A stretch of DNA of 64,000 bases from Numida meleagris (Eukaryota; Chordata; Aves; Galliformes; Numididae): assembly GCF_002078875.1 (NCBI RefSeq), contig NC_034411.1, positions 8,068,271-8,132,270 on the forward strand. Direction: 5' to 3'. The notes under the pieces were generated by a model. It ran no database searches. It saw nothing but the letters and a program-made list of their open reading frames with translations, and had not been told where the DNA came from. Below, piece after piece: positions 13,901 through 25,900 of this stretch (position 1 is its first letter; every line of letters begins with the position of its first letter). Made by a program: the position numbers and the translations under genes.

Positions 13901-16315
13901 ACTCTGATGGGGGAATTTTTTGGTTTGAGGAGCTGATAAACTGTAAGGGAATTATGTTAGCAATAGCAACAAGACTTCTCATGACAAAGCATGCCTTTAA
14001 AAGAGGTGTTATTAGCTTGAGATCTCTCTCCTGCTGGGCAGGACTCTCTGTAATTGTTTCTGTAGAATAAGAACAACACAACTCCCATGAAAAAAGACTC
14101 AAAATAACAAGTGTTTTCTGGTAAAGATAGCTTAAAAAAACCTGGACATTCTTGACTGATTTAGAACGGTTTGCCTAAGTAATGCAAATTTGTCACCCTT
14201 GTTTGAAACCTCCACCGTATTTTAAAGCAATTCCATGTCTAATAATTTATGAAGTGTCTGTGATTGTTACTTCTAGCTCTCTTGGTTAGTGAAGAGCATT
14301 TCTTTCTTGGGCAGCCCTTTTTTTTCTTTCTTCCCCTCAGTACAGCTTTGAAAATAACAAGCTAACTTCACAGTTTTATGAATAGGGGCCATAATGAGAC
14401 CGAAGTGTATACGTTGATTAAAGGAAAAAAAAAATGTTGAATTCTTTGTGAAACAGTGAAGAACTGACAGTCATGGCTTTTGGGCCATGACTCTGTTCTG
14501 CAGGACAATCAAAAGAAAAAGTTACTTTACATTTTTTAGTTGCACACATTTTTGCTTTGCTAGAGCAAATGTCATTCAAATAGTCTGTATGGTTCTAACT
14601 TTGGAAAAACAGAATTATGATGCTGACTTTTTTTTTAGCTGGTTGTAAAGCCTGTTTCTGTTTGGTTCCCAGTTTTGCCTCTAAGTACCAAGAATGTAGA
14701 TTTAATTCATAATTGAAAAGAAAAATGTGCCAGGAGAAGATAAACAAGACAGCTATTTAAGATACACCTATTTTAACATGTGCTTAATTGTCTTAATTAA
14801 AGAAAAGCTTTAGAAGCATCGTTACAACACAGTGTGTTTCACTGGGAAATCCTTCATAGAAAGCACATTGAAAAACTTCAGAGATACGTAGATGTGCATG
14901 ATAGAACGATGGGCGCTGTTCATTCCCTGGTGATCAGGAGGTTAATCTTGCTTCATCCCTTCCCCTCCCTTAAACAGGTTCTGTGAGGAGGACTGCAGAT
15001 TAGTGCTCGGAAGAAACCGTGGGGAGCTTAGCTCTGGGGAGGGCAGGGCTCCCCACTCCAGGTCTTAGGAACCTCACCTGGAGAGTTCCTTTCCTATTTA
15101 AGCTGAAGTATTATGCCTTCTTGTCGCAAATGTTATTCCTTGCAGAAAGGCCTCAGTGGCTCTATCTCACCGTCTGCTGAATCATTCCAAATGTGTCGTG
15201 GAAGAGGAGAGAGCAATAAGGCTGTAGCAAGAGGGAGGCAGGGAACCACTTAAGCATTGGCCAGAAGCAGGCATCGCAGTATGGGACATAATAGGTGACT
15301 CCTTCAGCTACCCGGGGAAAGGAGGATTCCCATGTCTCCATGCTGGCCTTAGGAAGAGCTACAGCATTTCCTGAGATACCTTCAAGGTGCAGAATTCTAT
15401 ACATACTGACATCCATATGGTGCTGTCTGACAGCATACACTGGGAAAGCACAAACTGCACCTTTCTATCACTGAAAAATTACAGTGCTGCTTTTTCCTCA
15501 CTGGGGTAAAGAAGCTGTTTCCTTCCCAGACTTCAAGCATCAACAAATGTTTAACTTATGGAACTGTGAACAAAGGAAAATTTTACCACTGACGGGAAAA
15601 TGGAAAGTCATTCTGCACAGAATCATTTACTTCACAACTCTAAATAAGAGAGGGGTGTTCTGTTGTTTCCCAAATTAAAAATAATCTCACCAGATCCATT
15701 TTTGTACAGTTTAAAACATGAGGTACCAGAAAATGTGTACAAACAGAATGCCTTCCTCGTGGTACGGAGTGATTGTCACATAGTGGTTATCTGCATCTAG
15801 TATAAAAGGGGCATGAGCCCAGTGCAATGTCTGGTCTCTGGGTAGGAAGGAGGTGGCGGTCTGTGTCCTTACAAATGGAAGGAGCTGTTGTTCAGTGAGC
15901 CTTCAGCCACCAAAATGATGGTCTCGGTATGACGTGATAAAGCTCTCCTGGGTTAATGGTAATGGCGAAGTTCTGCATCCACACTGCTCCCTTCCTACTC
16001 TGCTGCACCTCTAGGAGATTCTGAGGTGGTGTCTTCCTGAGCTCGTCTGCACGTTATCTTGGTGGGTGGTTCTCTCTTCTTCCACTCCTTGTTTTCCCTC
16101 CTTGACACAGCGTGCTTCACCATGGGATCTTCAGAAAATTCTCAGGACTTGTGGCAGACTGTGCCAACGCTGAGAGAGTTAGGGGCAAAGCAGTGTCACC
16201 CCCTCCACCCCACTGGAAAAGCAGATCCTGGGCATTCATGACTGTTCAGCATGACTCCAGTGGGTGATCATCTTCAGGTAGCTGCACTGAGGCAGTCTGT
16301 AATGACAAAACCCAA
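7926..16315 (+). other. WDPCP intron, mostly unique AT-rich sequence
   Basis: No exon or clear recent repeat is visible. The part 11900-12560 is AT-rich, free of simple repeats and dense in TAAT, ATTA and octamer-like words, and is discussed as a possible enhancer. A small inverted repeat (AGTCATGGC / GCCATGACT, loop of 6) lies near 14471-14494. Confidence 0.5.
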
Positions 16316-16382
16316 TGCAATCTTCTCCAAGGACCTCTGAAGAGTCCTGACCTGACTTCAGAGGTCCTTGTAAAAGATTGCA
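16316..16382. repeat. Long inverted repeat (27-bp arms, 13-base loop)
   Basis: Arm 16316-16342 (starting TGCAATCTT, ending CTCTGAAG) is complementary to 16356-16382 at all but two positions, around a 13-base loop. On either strand the transcript could fold into a hairpin of pre-microRNA size. It lies 460 bases before WDPCP exon a, in an intron, and sits in a patch of related local duplications. Confidence 0.85.
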
Positions 16383-16419
16383 CTGCATCCTTGCAGAAGA
16401 TTGTGATCTGTGGAGACAG

Positions 16420-16465
16420 AGCCTTCTGAAGTCCTTGGGGACGTCCTTGGGGACTTCAGATTTGG
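16420..16465. repeat. Tandem 12-bp duplication with flanking inverted arms
   Basis: GTCCTTGGGGAC occurs twice in direct tandem, flanked by TCTGAAG on the left and CTTCAGA on the right, so the whole can fold into a second hairpin beside the larger one. The TCCTTG motif also occurs in the neighbouring repeats. Confidence 0.75.
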
Positions 16466-16842
16466 GGTCAGTCATTTCTGGAGAGGATTTTGAGTTTCCT
16501 ACCACTGTTAGTGGGGCTAACATTTATCAATGTAATTGATGAAATCTTTCCAAGGATTAATTAATGATCTCCAGGATCTTCAGATCCTTCAGATTCAATT
16601 AGATCTGATGGGACTGAAGACTGGACATAATGCTTCCTGAAGGTTTTAAAAAATGAAGGGAGTTAAGGGCAGCCACTGTCCTACCTTACCGTTCTGCGGT
16701 CCCATTACAAGCTATCAGTTTTACTCAGTAAAGCATTGGCAACGCTTTTGAGGAGAATCAAAGGACTTCTCTGCTCATTAACAAAACTGGATGCACGTCT
16801 TACACTGTCCTCAGCAAGTGACATATTTCCTTTTTCTTGCAG

Positions 16843-16906
16843 GTATCAGAGATTTGAAAAGGCATTTCTACTAGCTGTTGACATAGGTGCTCGGGACCTC
16901 TTTATG
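16843..16906 (+). CDS. WDPCP: WDPCP coding exon a
   Basis: A 64-bp exon. The acceptor is a pyrimidine-rich run ending TTGCAG and the donor is GTGAGT. The first G completes an arginine codon from an upstream exon outside the window. The exon then reads [20 protein letters not shown] and ends on a Met codon in phase 0. It differs from the human residues by one conservative change (V to I), so it is clearly under constraint. It corresponds to the alpha-helical region after the WD repeats. Confidence 0.95.
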
Positions 16907-19900
16907 GTGAGTCATCTCTGGAGACAGAGACTGTTGTCAGGATGTTAGTTGTCAGCTTTTTGCACATTAAAAAGGATCCGTGTCATTTGCAGCCTTAGAC
17001 ACATACTGAAGACAGAGTTATTTTACCTGGCTTGTCCCTTGCCATCTCAAAATTTGTCAATGGCAATCGAGTGTCTTTAGAATCACTGACATTTTCCCTA
17101 GCATGGCCTAAAGGCTACTCTTTATTTTCTAGGAATTAATGTTTATGTTTTTGAACTTTCACCTTCTTCATCTGTCCTAATGTGGGTGAATGTCATCTTT
17201 CACTCTAATAAGCTTATACGTTTCTAATCCGTTCCTTTAAGACGTACAACTGCTGAGTCCTGGACACAAGAGCTGGCCATATCCTGGGGATCCTGAATGC
17301 TCTCAGTTTGTCTCTTAGGGTTTTGTGAAAAGTGACAAATTATGAACGCTTCTACAGGTACTTTTAAAACAACAAAGCTCAGCAGCGTCAACCCAAGGGT
17401 TTTTACATTTCATGCACTCTCTGCCCCCTCCCATTTAATTAGCTACAAAAGTAAAATTAACCAGCTCTTAAAAGGTCTTCTGTGTGAGCTCTGCAGGAGG
17501 CTCTTGTTTTATAAGATCTTGCACCACAATGTCACAGCGAGGTCAGATGGACAAAGCCAGTCATGCTTTCCTAGTCTCTCAGCATGTTGCTGCTCCACAG
17601 CTGATTTCATTGTTTTCAAAGAAACAATAGAAAAGGGCCTTGCTTAAAAAAAAAAAAAGGCCCTTTGAACGATTCCTTTGCTTGACTCTTTTGCATAATG
17701 AAGACATTCTGTTGTTTAAATTAAGCTTTGACACTAGATGTTAATATCATTTATCCCATTAAGTCACTTGCCCTGCTAGTTTGATCTTGATATTTAAATT
17801 GTATGTTAAATTACACAATTAAATCCTACTTTTATGGGTTATGAAAATTCCCTTCTAATTATATAAAAAGTTGTGTGAACCTTTTGATGTTTTTTTCACG
17901 GCTCTAATCATCTGGCTTGTTCCATCTAATTAGAAAGATGTGAGCATTGCGATAAACTTTTCTAAGTACGCATCAAAAGACTGTGATGGAAGTGTCAGGC
18001 GTTTAGGAAATTCATTACGTGTTTTGTATATACCCGCCTTGGTTTTTCCTCTTTTTAGCTCAGCCTTTCTCTTCCCTCTTTTTGTTTTGTCTGTATTAAC
18101 TGTAAGTTTTTCAATCCCATTTTTATCCCTCGTCAAGGTGAGCCCCGCAGCCGTGTGTAGATGTCATTTGGCCCAGCTCCTGGCCTGCTGTCTCAGGAGT
18201 GCACTCTCATTTGGACTGAGGACATTTCATACGCAATCTTTCTTCTTGCCCTTCCTCTGCTGATGGCAGCACCAAGGAAATACCAGTGCTGGGTCAGGAG
18301 GTGGGGGCAAAGCTGCTAACGTAGGAAGGGGACAGCAGCACGTGGCTGCGCAGGCGCGTCTCCCCATCCCACCTCACCAATGCCAAGACATAAATATAGA
18401 TGCCCGTGTAGTTCCTCCCAGCTTACATAATGTTGAGGTCCAAATCAGTTCTGCATTATTCTTGTTCTCCTCGCGTTACCTTTGAGGTTCCTCACAGTTT
18501 CCTCCAGGTTATGCAACCAGCAGCACACACGCCCGCCTCTCCAAACCCTCTGTAACCTCTCTCCGTCCTCTGGGGAAAAAAGTCCCTTCGCTAATTTGTC
18601 ACCTAAGTGAGGTGCTAATGAACAAACTTTACAGTTAGCTAACAGAGGCACTGCTGCAGGACTTCTAAGTACAGGATACAAGAAGGTTAAAGGTGCATAG
18701 CTCATAAAAAGTACTGTTTTATGCCATGGTAATTTCTAGGGTATTGGGCTTCATTGCACTAAATACTGTGTAAAAATTAAGTAACCTGCTCCCTAAAAAC
18801 TTACAGTCCTTCTAAGTACTAGTATAATAACACTACTGCTAAGCAAGGTTTGTGCATCCTTCCCTTCTGCTTAACACATCGTAATTTGTATATGCAATCA
18901 ACAGCATACAACTTGACTTTACCTATATTTAAAGTATTTGTAATGACATGTGGTACAAATAAGTAATATATAGGTCAATTGCTTGTACTGGTGTTCGGCA
19001 GACCAGCCAAATCCGTTTGTAAAACCTCTGCTGGCTCTAAGTGACACCACCTTATTTCTTGTTAATTTAATGGGATCTCGAGAAGAAATAGTAGGCTAAG
19101 GAGGATATCTGATGGCATAAGCAAAAATAAAATTATTTATTAAAGGGAAACAGAGAAGGATAGAGAGGAGTAGATATAACAGAGAACTGGGCAGGATCCA
19201 CGTTGAGCACCTGTCTTCTGTGACTTGTAAGGAAATGTCCTATATCTTGGAGAGTTTATTCTGAGCCAAATTTGTTTTCACGAAGCAGAGCTCTGCAGCC
19301 CTCCTGATTCTTTTGAGATTGCAAAGAAGTTTGAGAGAGTGCTATCTAAGGTGAGATTTCTTTCATAAAAATGAAAAAGAAACAAAAAAAGCTTACAACT
19401 TAGCCTTCTCGCTATAGCGTCACTAGTATGATGCCATAACAAGACACATGGGCACTGCTGTGTCTCCCCGTAAGCTTTACCCTCACGTCACATCTGAGTC
19501 CATCAATTATTATCATCTCCTACAAAGTTCAATAAAAAAATAAAACTGAAAAGGACATAATATCATGAACAACAGCTACATTTATTGGACAGCGACTGAT
19601 CCAATCTGTGGCAGAAAAGATCAAGCAATGCAGGGGTCGTTAGCTTTAAATCCTTTTGTAGTATGCTCCAGCTCTCAGCTGCTGAAAATTCAAAAGGCCA
19701 TCGCATGTACCAAAGGTAACAAAAATGCAAGGAAAAGACACTTTAATAAAAGTGTCAGATCTTGGGCGATGCACTGATGAGGAAAGTGCGTGTTTCGAAG
19801 ACACGTTGGAATGTTGCCCAGAAATACCCCATAGACAAATGTGCATCGGTGTTTCAAATGACTTCTGCTCACCCAGGGCCAGCTCTGTGAGTCACAAAGA

Positions 19901-22900
19901 GGAGGGTAAAAAGGGAAGTGTCCAAAAAGTAATCAAACTGTTAAATGATAAAATACAGCCCTTTCAGCAAACTCCCGATAAGCAGCTGAAAATTGTCACC
20001 GTTGTTTTGGAGCAGGGGACGTGATATTTAACGTGATAAATTCTTAGATAGCGGTGTGAAAAAATCTGTAGCAAATATTCAGCTAATTAGTTCTTGAAGT
20101 TTCCCTGTCCTTCTTTAAGGCAACCTGTAATCTAGTGGGTTTCCTTCATCTTTTATTTATTTCCTTGTCTTATCCTGCTCAGAGGTTTATAAACTCTTAG
20201 AAGATGTCATTTTGATGGCTGATGTGAATGAGAACCACTTAAATTTTATCTGAAATAGTCTAACTCGCAGTTTTTATACAAAAAAAATCTTTTCTCTCTG
20301 AAGCTCGTTTAGAGATAGGAACAAGAGCATTAAAAAAAAAAAATGTTTTTGGCAACAACTTGAGGAACCACACAGAAAGCCCCTTACCATCCTACTGCGA
20401 TATCTCTGTTTCTTGCAAAACCCCCATGAGTGAGCAATGGGTACATAACATCTTCACACATCTCTAGTGTAAGAACGCGGCCAAAACAAGCTCTGGAAGT
20501 AACAGATGTTCTGTGTGCATCCTCATAACTGCAAGAACTTTGTCATTCGCTGTGACTGCTTCCATTGCCTCCCCAAGTTTATTATTTAAATTTGCATTGA
20601 AGTAGACAATACCTCCCTTAGTTTAATTTACAAAAAGAGAGGCGTTAATCATTGAATGCATTTTAAAACAGGTGAACATAACCTACCTATGCGTTGAAAT
20701 CTCTGTGAGCTCAGACTTGTTGGAGAGCCCTTAGGTTCTCTCTTGTTATCTGAATAAGCTGACAATATCTACAGCTTGATCTTCATAGAAATCATACCTT
20801 GCTGCTCAGGCCCTTTCCTCTGACAGCCATGCTAGACCTACAAAGAGAGGAAGTGCAGAGTTCACAACAAGTTCAGAAGTCAGTACTTTGCTCCAAGACA
20901 CTTGCACATTTTTTAAGTCACACCTGTGTTTGTAGTTAGGAAATGTTGCCATCTCCTGCAGTCTGTCGGGCTCCTGCCAGTCAGTACCATGTTTTCCTGC
21001 ACAAACGGTCTCATAACTATTTGCTTCTCTCTCTCTCTCTTTTTTTTTTTTTAAATTAAATGAGGGAAGAATACAGGTGGCACCTTCAGCAATAAGGGGG
21101 TGGGATGGGAGGAACTTTGCCCGATGTTCTTGGTTTTCCTCCTTCCTTCATCTGTCTCAGTTCCTGCACAGAGCAGCCCATGGCTGTGCCACTGGAGGAG
21201 AACAGGGTTAATTGTATCTTCGTTAATGCGATGAAAGGATGAAACTTTACTTCAAGTTTCAAAGGACCAAAAACCAAGGGACCAAAAAACAAGGCCTCTG
21301 GGACTGCAGCTTGTCAGGGGGCATATATTCTCCTGCAAACTGTGCCACAAGTAATACAGGTGTTTCACACCTCAAAGGTTAACACACAATAAAAAGACTT
21401 GCAGTTCAACAGGGAATGGTGCACCCTGCTGCAGCCCTTGGTTTTTATCCCTGGACTGTGGGTTAGATCCAGAGTTATGGCAACTATTCACGCTAGACAA
21501 CATTTTTGGAAAAACCCTCATGTATTTGTGATTGGGAGATCAAAGAGTGCCTCAGGAATCAAGTCACCTGTGTAGGGGTTAAAACCTTTGAGCAAATGTC
21601 ATAGTTCATATTTCCTCCATTATCAGCACAAGGACAGCTGCCATCTTAGTCAAAGAACAGCTGGTGTATCATGACAGCCTCTAAACAAAAATTAATCCTC
21701 ACCTCAAATAGCTTTGCCACAAAACTCATGTCCTGGGTGGAAACTGTAATACTAAAAATGAGGGAAGATTTCCACTTCTTCCATTGTGGTTACTCAGAGC
21801 CTTTTTCCAGCAACCCTCTTTTAATTTTTGTACCAACCAAAATTTCCTTAAAAGCACAGAGACTTCTTTCATTTATACACTAAGTCAACAGCTTCACTTT
21901 TATCAGTGCACGATTGGTCACCATTTTATCCATTGTTAACAAGAAATGCTGTATTCACCAGCACAAGTCAGATAATAAATGTGCATTGAGAGAGAATTAA
22001 AATGTAAAGCTAGGTTCATCAGTTCCATCTGTGTTTGTGATCTAAATAATAAAAGAGCCTCTTTCTTTTAAATTCCCTTTTGTTATGCCTATGAGATTCA
22101 TTTTAGATTAATCTTTTATTTTTCTTTTATTTCCGAAGGACATCCATTACCTTGCTCTAGATAAGGGTGAATTGGCACTAGCTGAAGTGGCAAAGAAAAA
22201 GGCTAATGACATTGATGCAGAATCAATAACTACTGGAATTGGTAAGAATTAATGGTGTTTAAAAAGCCCTTTTTGTTGTAATCAATACTTGTCCTGTACA
22301 ACACTGTGTTATATTTGTGGGGGTTTAGTGGTTCAATTGTACTGTTTTATTTGAAAGTGAGACGGTATTTTTATTCATAACTGAAGAGAGAAGCTTATAA
22401 AAGTGACAGAGCTTTACCTTTCAGTGTCCGTGTGAGGACTGTGTCAATGCAATAGCTACAGAGCAAAAAAGATTAGCATGCTATGGCTATGTAGAAAAGT
22501 TCAGGCTGCTCAAAATGAACTCAGATTCCCCTCAGGTAAGGACCTGAATCCAGAAATCTTTTTCGTGCCAATCTTGTTGCCAGGTATGGCAATCTCGTTC
22601 ACCTATTTGATTGTACATGCAGTCCCAATAACTGGAGTCCATTGGAAGCATTCAGAGGAAACATTTACTGATGGGAACATAAGGCTTAGATCCTGGCTGT
22701 AAAGTGACTGCTTCATACTTAATGGGTTCCTGCAGTTTCGTAAGGAGGATTGATTCAAAAACTGCAATTTTAGACTAACAGCTCAAACACAAACAACTTT
22801 TCAGACAAGGGAAGTTATAATCATTCACTTTCTCCATGCATTTCCTTTTAATGATTGTGAAGAGATGTGTACAAATAGGTAGATTGTTCTGATTCTTCTG

Positions 22901-25900
22901 GCCTAAAACACAATCCAAGCAGCAAGTGTCTGCAGGAGTCTAGAAAGCTGACCTCCAGCAGAAAGAAAGTAGGCAGAGGGGGGAAAAAACAGGCACAAGA
23001 TGTTTGTGTATGTATGCACAATGCTAATTTGCTTAACCCACCTTGAATATTAGATAAAGCCACTTCTGTCCTTGCCCCTTGCCAAGAAAACAGAGTATGA
23101 TTGGCACTTGGAAGAAGGAATCAGAAAACCTTTGAGATTTTGAACAACATAGGGTTCTTTTGGGACCTAAAAATCAGAACTGTGCACCTATGAGTTTACC
23201 CAGAGTATATAAGCAACTGCCATTCAAATGTGTGGATGTACAGAGAGGCTATATGTAAGTTTGTGAGGCTGTTTCTATGTACGCAGATACAAGTCGCTGA
23301 CTTGCAAGGTTATGCAGTGCAGTGTCACCAGCTGACCTCTCCAGCAGAGCAGAAATCAAGCAGTGCCTGTCCTGAACACTTTTCATTTCCAAGCCTAAGT
23401 CACTTCTGCATTCCAGCTCTGCCTTTATGCAAAACTCTTTGACCACTAGAATTGCCAGAAGCTACATTTGTTTTGGTCATCTGTTACCAGGCACTCTTTA
23501 AAGTGTGTGGTTGTACCTCCTTAGCTTTCTCTTATTTGTAGGTTGGTGTCCTCTGCACGTAAGAGAATTGAGATGCTGAAGAGTTGTTTCTGATCGTTAT
23601 CTATCCTCTTAGTGTGTTAGTCATGTAAAAATGCACTTAATCCAGAAAAATTAAGCCTTAATCTGTCTTCATTTAATTCCTTGCAAACTATTATTAGATT
23701 TCTCAAGTTAGGCAAGTTCGCCGTCTTATGGACACTGACACAAAAAAAGGGATAGGGAAGGAACCTGCGGTGATCACAAGTGTCTTACTAGCATATCACA
23801 GGTAATGCATGTGTTACTACAGTTCAGTTACAAATGTGCAGGCACACAACGTTCCCCTTCTTGAGAGCAGTCTTGGAATTCCCCATAAGCATAAATTATT
23901 AAAGTCATTTTATATGATAAAGTCTTTAAAGTATTCCCATTTGCTGAATAATTAACTATCAGGATGACTTAAAATACTTAGTAAATTCAATGCCCCTGGG
24001 ACAAACTGTCAGTGAGATTCAGTCTATTAACAGTAATGAATTTGCATCCAATTCATTTTATATGAAAATAAACAGGAGTCTCCCATGAGTTCATTTCAAT
24101 TCAGATTGGATCTCGCCTTAAACACTTGAAATCACAGCCACGGGTTTTGTTTTATCATACTTTATTCCAAGGTCCTTTCTTTTTAAGGTTTTTATTCAGA
24201 AACTGTTGTTAGCAATGGAAAGAAGTATCATGAAGAATAAGTTTTGTGAAGCTAGTGATAACAAAAGAAGACTAACAAGTGCTTCATATGTAAATTACTG
24301 CATTTATCTAATATTTTGAGAAGGGGAGCAAAAATTGTGCCAGCACCAGAAGCTTTAAAATGCATTTCCAAACAAATCTCTGTCTCCTATCCATCTCCTA
24401 AGATGAGTCTTCATCATGGAGTTCCTGCTCCCTGGGCTTTCTGCCACTCAGTCACCAAGGGTTGTACCTCCTAGGTCAATCACCAAATTCCTTGAATGCA
24501 CTCTTGAGGCTCCTACAAGAAGGCAGCAACCTAAGCAAACGAGATCCAAGTTATGCTGAGCACTACCTTAGGGAATATGAATACAGCATATTTCCTTTGT
24601 ATTTCCTATGGTACAGTATAATGTTTTGTCCTGAATAGTACTTATGTGAACCAACATTGGCATCCGGTGATACTTCCCAAGCAAGCCTGTCCCCAAAACT
24701 CAGGTCACTGCTACTTGAAAATAACATGGGTTAGTGCTCCTGGCCAGTTCCCAATCTCTTGAGAGTGCTCTGATTGCCCCAGATATATTTAATTTGTCAA
24801 AATATTTCTGTATACAGGGCTTACTTCAAACATAATACATTTAAAACTCAAACTTTTGGAAAAGTTTGCAAATTGCAAATAATGTAGAATGACAATACAA
24901 TTTCAGCTTTAACGTACCTTAAGTCAAGACTGTGTCAAGATAAAAATAGATCTATTGTTTCAAAGTTTTCTGAATTTTAGCTGTCCTCAGCCCATTACTA
25001 GTCCATAATTTGCTATACACTGTTTCCAAGAAGCCACCATCAAAACAAAGAGTGACTGGGTTCAAGTGGTTGAAACACCTGTAGAACTTCAGAGCATTCT
25101 AGTTGCGTGAGAATATTGCTGAGCAGGATGAAGTGTCAAGTGAGCTTGCTGCTATTCCCTGCCTATGGTTTTGGCAGAATCAGATACTTTGTTCAACTGA
25201 TTAAAATCTTCTAAAGAAAATTATTCTCATAAGATTTTATGCTTGACAGCCTGTGAAAATGCATCTTGAGGCGTGAGCAGATTGAAGTAATGGTACCATA
25301 CACCTCTGAGTATACACTAGCAGTTTCCTCTTTCCTTGCTCCCAGTTGATCAGCAGACCAGTGGCCATAGATGTTGTTGTTACCTCTGCCAAAGCTTTCC
25401 TTCTCACTGAATTATTTCTGTAGTAGACCTACAAGTTCCTTAATGAGGTCAGGGAGTTCTCATTTAGCCTTGAATATTGTGTGCACCTCATTTCACTGTA
25501 TTAAAGCAGAGAGGATTTTCTTCCATGTTGACAATATTTACAGGCTTACTAATAATTTTGTTTATGGGCGTAGCCTCCCAAGTGCACTCTTGTACCAGAA
25601 GTAACCAGGTACGATATTGTCTCTGGTGGAAGAGTGCATCTTCTCCGTGAACTGTAGGTTGCTAACGTAAAACTTGGGTTACAAAGAACTGACATGGCTC
25701 AGCCTGTTAAGAAATGCCATAACTAATAATGATCATGGGGGTGAAGAACTCAGCCTTTCAGACATCATTGCTCAATGAATATCCAATGAAGAGCATATGC
25801 AGTCAGTGTCAGAAAGTTTCCCAAGGCCAACTTCCAACAAATTACATTAGGGCCTAGTGAGATGATTTTAACCTTCAAATCAGTAGCTTTTACCCAAAAG

